A DNA stretch of 6,872 bases. Source: Planctomycetota bacterium. GTDB lineage: Bacteria; Planctomycetota; Phycisphaerae; WQYP01. The position numbers and the translations under genes were made by a program. Within the stretch, counting starts at the first letter, position 1, and every line of letters begins with the position of its first letter. The stretch lies in contig JAJZCT010000182.1 in NCBI GenBank assembly GCA_021828925.1, positions 1 to 6,872 on the forward strand. Direction: 5' to 3'. The notes beneath the pieces are model-generated. The model saw only the letters and a program-made list of their open reading frames with translations, ran no database searches and was not told the origin of the DNA. Below are positions 4,092 to 6,872 of the stretch, in pieces.

Positions 4092-6083
4092 ATGGCGGAC
4101 AGGAAAATCGTTACAGGCAGTACAACGACAGGCAAGAATACCATGGCGGAACAGGGCAACAATCAAGTGAACGCATTGCGGAGAGCCGATCGGCTTTCCA
4201 CAGTCGTGCTGTTGTTTTCCGCGGTGCTGTTAATCGGTCTGGCCGCCCGGGTAATGTGGATTCAAACCCATGTGACCCGGGCCGATGCCGGCAGCCTGCA
4301 CTCGCAACATGATGTTCGCGTGACACTCATGGCGCGTCGCGCTTCCATTTACACCGCGGATTCCACCCTCATTGCCGGCAGTGTTCGGGTTTATAACATG
4401 TTTGCCGATCCGGGATATATTTTTGATCCCAAGGGTGTACTTAACGCTTTATCCGGTGCGCAACTTATCGCATCGCGCAATATCATGGCGCAGGCGATGG
4501 CCCGGGTGCTGAACGAAAATTCCGCGGATTTTCTCCCGTGGCTTAAAAGCCGGCTGTACTACACCAACGGTAAACTGCGGCGGTTTGTCTGGCTGAAACG
4601 CGGAGCCGATTATGCCTTTTACCATCATTTTGAAACGGTCAAACGTTCTTTGATCGCGCAATCGCGCATTGCGCTTCGCGATCATCATCCGGTTTTGGCG
4701 CAGGAATTTTTCCATGCGCTGGACGGAATCGGTTTTATACTCTCTACCCGTCGCGTGTATCCCCTGGGAGATTTTGCGGGGCAGGTCATCGGTTTTGCCA
4801 ATTCCGAAACCGGCCTCAATGGCTTGGAAGAACAATTGAATTCTCTGCTGGTGGGCCGCAGCGGGCAGGCGGTGTATGTGAAAGATGCCGCCGCTCGGGC
4901 GTTATGGATCAAGAAAAAAGGATACCGTCTGCCCAGTGACGGCATGCGTGTGTGGCTGACATTGGATACCACGATTCAGCAAATCGCGCAGCATGAACTT
5001 GATGAAGCCGGCAAACAATTCAAGCCCCGCAGCGCTGTAGCCATTGTGATGAATCCGTGGAACGGCGATATTTTGGCGATGGCCAATTACCCGGAACTGA
5101 ATCCTAATGACTACGAGAAAACGCCTTCGAATTTCTGGCGCAATCGAGCGGTGACTGATCCTTATGAACCGGGGTCCGTCTTTAAGCCGTACAATCTTTC
5201 ATGGGCGCTCAAGAATCACGTAGTGACGCTCAACACTGTTTTTCCCACGTACAACGGCCGCTATCGTGATCCCACCGGGCGGTTGATTGAAGATGTAGGC
5301 GGCTGGCCGAGCCTGACGGTGGAAAACATTCTCGTTTACTCCAGTAACATTGGAATGACGCAGATCGGCTGGAAAATGGGTATTCCCATGGAATATCAGG
5401 CGATCCATTCTTTTGGATTCGGGCAAATGACCGGGTGCATTCTGCCCGGCGAATCCCCCGGAATGGTCCGGCCGGAATCGCAATGGACCAAAGGTATGGA
5501 GACCAGCGTGTCATTCGGTTATGGCATTGCCGTGACGCCCTTACAACTGGCACGCGGCCTGTGCGCCATCGCCAACGGCGGGTGGTTGCCCACGCCGCAG
5601 ATTGTTAAAGCTGTGGAAGTCAGTCGCGGCAAGCTGGAAACCTGGTCGCAAATCGCGGGGCCGCAGCCCTGGAAAAAAATTGTCCCACGCCACACCGAAA
5701 AACTCGTTCGCCGGGCCATGGAACAGGTGATGGTGAAGGGCACCGGGCAATATGCCATTTCACCGCTGTATCGGTTGTTTGGAAAAACCGGCACGGCCAA
5801 CCTCGCCATCGCCGGGCAGGATGGTTATCACGCCCATCAATACAACGCCACCTTTATTGCCGGCGGCCCGCGGCCCAATCCGCGGCTGATTTGCGTGGTA
5901 TGTGTGCATGAGCCTGATCCGCATCTGGGGCATTTCGGCGGTACGGTCGCCGGGCCGGCGTGTTCTAAAATTCTGACCAAGTCCTTGCAGTACTTGCAGG
6001 TGCCGCCGGATCAGGGGCCAAAAACTGATCCATGGTGGGGTAAAGAATCCCTGTTAAAGCGACTCAAAGGATTGAGCCACTGA
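4092..6083 (+). CDS. ftsI: Class B penicillin-binding protein, FtsI/PBP3-type transpeptidase
   Basis: The product cross-links peptidoglycan stem peptides at the outer face of the membrane; its place between an FtsL-like gene and murE points to septal synthesis. The 663 residues comprise a short cytoplasmic part, one membrane anchor (about 36-57), a dimerisation/pedestal domain (about 75-270, with GLNGLEEQLNSLLVGRSG at 241-258) and a transpeptidase domain (about 312-632). Catalytic motifs are complete: SVFK (362-365, nucleophile Ser362), SSN (417-419) and KTG (565-567). There are no PASTA repeats. The usual RGxIxDRNG motif near the anchor is eroded (RRASIYTADST, 82-92). An alternative start at Met18 (4143) would give 646 residues; neither start has a strong Shine-Dalgarno, and both begin ATGGCGGA. 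The murE start overlaps the stop codon by one base. Confidence 0.93.
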   Translation: MADRKIVTGSTTTGKNTMAEQGNNQVNALRRADRLSTVVLLFSAVLLIGLAARVMWIQTHVTRADAGSLHSQHDVRVTLMARRASIYTADSTLIAGSVRVYNMFADPGYIFDPKGVLNALSGAQLIASRNIMAQAMARVLNENSADFLPWLKSRLYYTNGKLRRFVWLKRGADYAFYHHFETVKRSLIAQSRIALRDHHPVLAQEFFHALDGIGFILSTRRVYPLGDFAGQVIGFANSETGLNGLEEQLNSLLVGRSGQAVYVKDAAARALWIKKKGYRLPSDGMRVWLTLDTTIQQIAQHELDEAGKQFKPRSAVAIVMNPWNGDILAMANYPELNPNDYEKTPSNFWRNRAVTDPYEPGSVFKPYNLSWALKNHVVTLNTVFPTYNGRYRDPTGRLIEDVGGWPSLTVENILVYSSNIGMTQIGWKMGIPMEYQAIHSFGFGQMTGCILPGESPGMVRPESQWTKGMETSVSFGYGIAVTPLQLARGLCAIANGGWLPTPQIVKAVEVSRGKLETWSQIAGPQPWKKIVPRHTEKLVRRAMEQVMVKGTGQYAISPLYRLFGKTGTANLAIAGQDGYHAHQYNATFIAGGPRPNPRLICVVCVHEPDPHLGHFGGTVAGPACSKILTKSLQYLQVPPDQGPKTDPWWGKESLLKRLKGLSH

Positions 6084-6872
6084 TGATGAAACTTAGTAAC
6101 CTCATGCAAATTACATCTATTGCGTTGCGGAGAGTTCCAAGCGATCCTGCCGCCGCTGATCCGGAGATTTTCCGTGTCGTGGAAGATTCGCGAACGGTAC
6201 AGAGAGGAGATTTATTTGTCGCCAGGACCGGCAGTAAAAATAACGGCCAGGGATTTATCGCAGACGCTATTGCGCGTGGGGCCGTGGCGATTGTCACGGA
6301 TCAGCCGCAGAGCGTGCCGCCGCAGGATAATGTGGCGATCGTCGCCTGCGATTCACCAGGTCAGTCGCTGGGAGGTTTGGCGCAGGCGATTTACAACTTT
6401 CCGGCGCGTGATATGAAAGTCATGGCCATAACCGGAACCAACGGCAAAACGACAACGACATATCTTATCCGCAGCATCATGCAAAAGGCGTCCATCCGCT
6501 GCGGCTTAATTGGTACCGTGCAACTGGATGACGGCAAAACCGTGGTGGAAAGCCCGATGACCACGCCCGGCCCCGTGGAACTGGCCGCAATTTTAGCGCG
6601 CATGCGTGATCATGGCGTGCAGGCGGTGGCGCTGGAAGCCAGTAGCCATGCGTTAGCGCAAAATCGACTCGCCGGCTTGGATGTGCAAGTGGCGATGTTC
6701 AGCAATCTCACGGGCGATCATTTGGATTATCACGGCACCATGGAAAGCTATGCGGACGCCAAAGCGCGGCTTTTTGAATCTCTGGCCCCGCAAGCCTATG
6801 CGATTATCAACGCCCAGGATTCGTGGAGTGCTCGGATGATTCGAGATTGCCGGGCAAAGACAATATCGTATG
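6083..6872 (+). CDS. murE: UDP-N-acetylmuramoyl-L-alanyl-D-glutamate ligase MurE, 3' end cut by window edge
   Basis: MurE adds the third residue (usually meso-diaminopimelate or L-lysine) to UDP-MurNAc-L-Ala-D-Glu in the cytoplasm, using ATP. The first 263 residues are present, about half the usual 480-500. DSRTVQRGDLFVA (35-47) is the N-terminal uridine-nucleotide-binding domain signature. GTNGKTTTT (118-126) is the ATP P-loop, TTPGP (160-164) and EASSHAL (185-191) are substrate and metal site motifs, and DHLDYHGTMESYADAKARLF (212-231) includes Lys227, the expected carbamylated lysine. The segment that fixes the third amino acid lies beyond the edge, so substrate choice cannot be read. The start shares its A with the PBP stop (TGATG), which implies translational coupling. 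A second ATG follows at once, and AAAGGA lies 11 bases upstream. Confidence 0.96.
   Translation, partial: MMKLSNLMQITSIALRRVPSDPAAADPEIFRVVEDSRTVQRGDLFVARTGSKNNGQGFIADAIARGAVAIVTDQPQSVPPQDNVAIVACDSPGQSLGGLAQAIYNFPARDMKVMAITGTNGKTTTTYLIRSIMQKASIRCGLIGTVQLDDGKTVVESPMTTPGPVELAAILARMRDHGVQAVALEASSHALAQNRLAGLDVQVAMFSNLTGDHLDYHGTMESYADAKARLFESLAPQAYAIINAQDSWSARMIRDCRAKTISY

Overview
The window most resembles a member of the Planctomycetota, probably class Phycisphaerae. This is an inference from gene content: a prepilin with the N-terminal and Cys-Pro-Ser-Asp-Pro features common in planctomycetal pseudopilins, a chlamydial/planctomycetal histone H1-like (Hc1) protein, and a class B PBP-murE pair. 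Base composition looks moderately GC-rich and no gene stands out as foreign. No database search was possible.

Layout. Positions 1-2213 are read leftwards: a 3'-truncated type IV prepilin-like protein (630 down to the window edge) and, upstream of it, the complete sigma-54 factor rpoN (2213-726). A leftward tRNA-Leu(GAG) at 2412-2329 lies just ahead of rpoN. Positions 2413-3112 form a 700-base gene-free divergent region. It holds nested hairpins, a decaying family of about 115-base tandem repeats that can fold into long stems, a 9-base periodic triplet, and a hairpin followed by a T-run. Rightwards from 3113 lie a small Hc1-domain protein with a clear Shine-Dalgarno sequence, an FtsL-like single-span protein (3698-3991), a class B penicillin-binding protein of FtsI type (4092-6083) and the start of murE, which overlaps the PBP by one base and runs off the right edge.

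How the genes work together. The rightward genes form the ftsL-ftsI-murE segment of a division and cell wall (dcw) cluster: a membrane division protein, the septal transpeptidase, and the ligase that adds the third stem amino acid to UDP-MurNAc-dipeptide. The mraZ and rsmH genes that usually lead such a cluster are not in this window; the Hc1-like gene and a repeat-bearing spacer sit there instead. The leftward genes combine a global alternative sigma factor with a pilus or secretion pseudopilin; no sigma-54 promoter was found between them.

The genes look ordinary. The most unusual content is non-coding: a 55-base element with a perfect 21-base-pair stem and a diverged relative of it flank the FtsL-like gene, and the tandem repeats upstream of the tRNA offer mutually exclusive stems. 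I saw no new defence, mobile or biosynthetic system.
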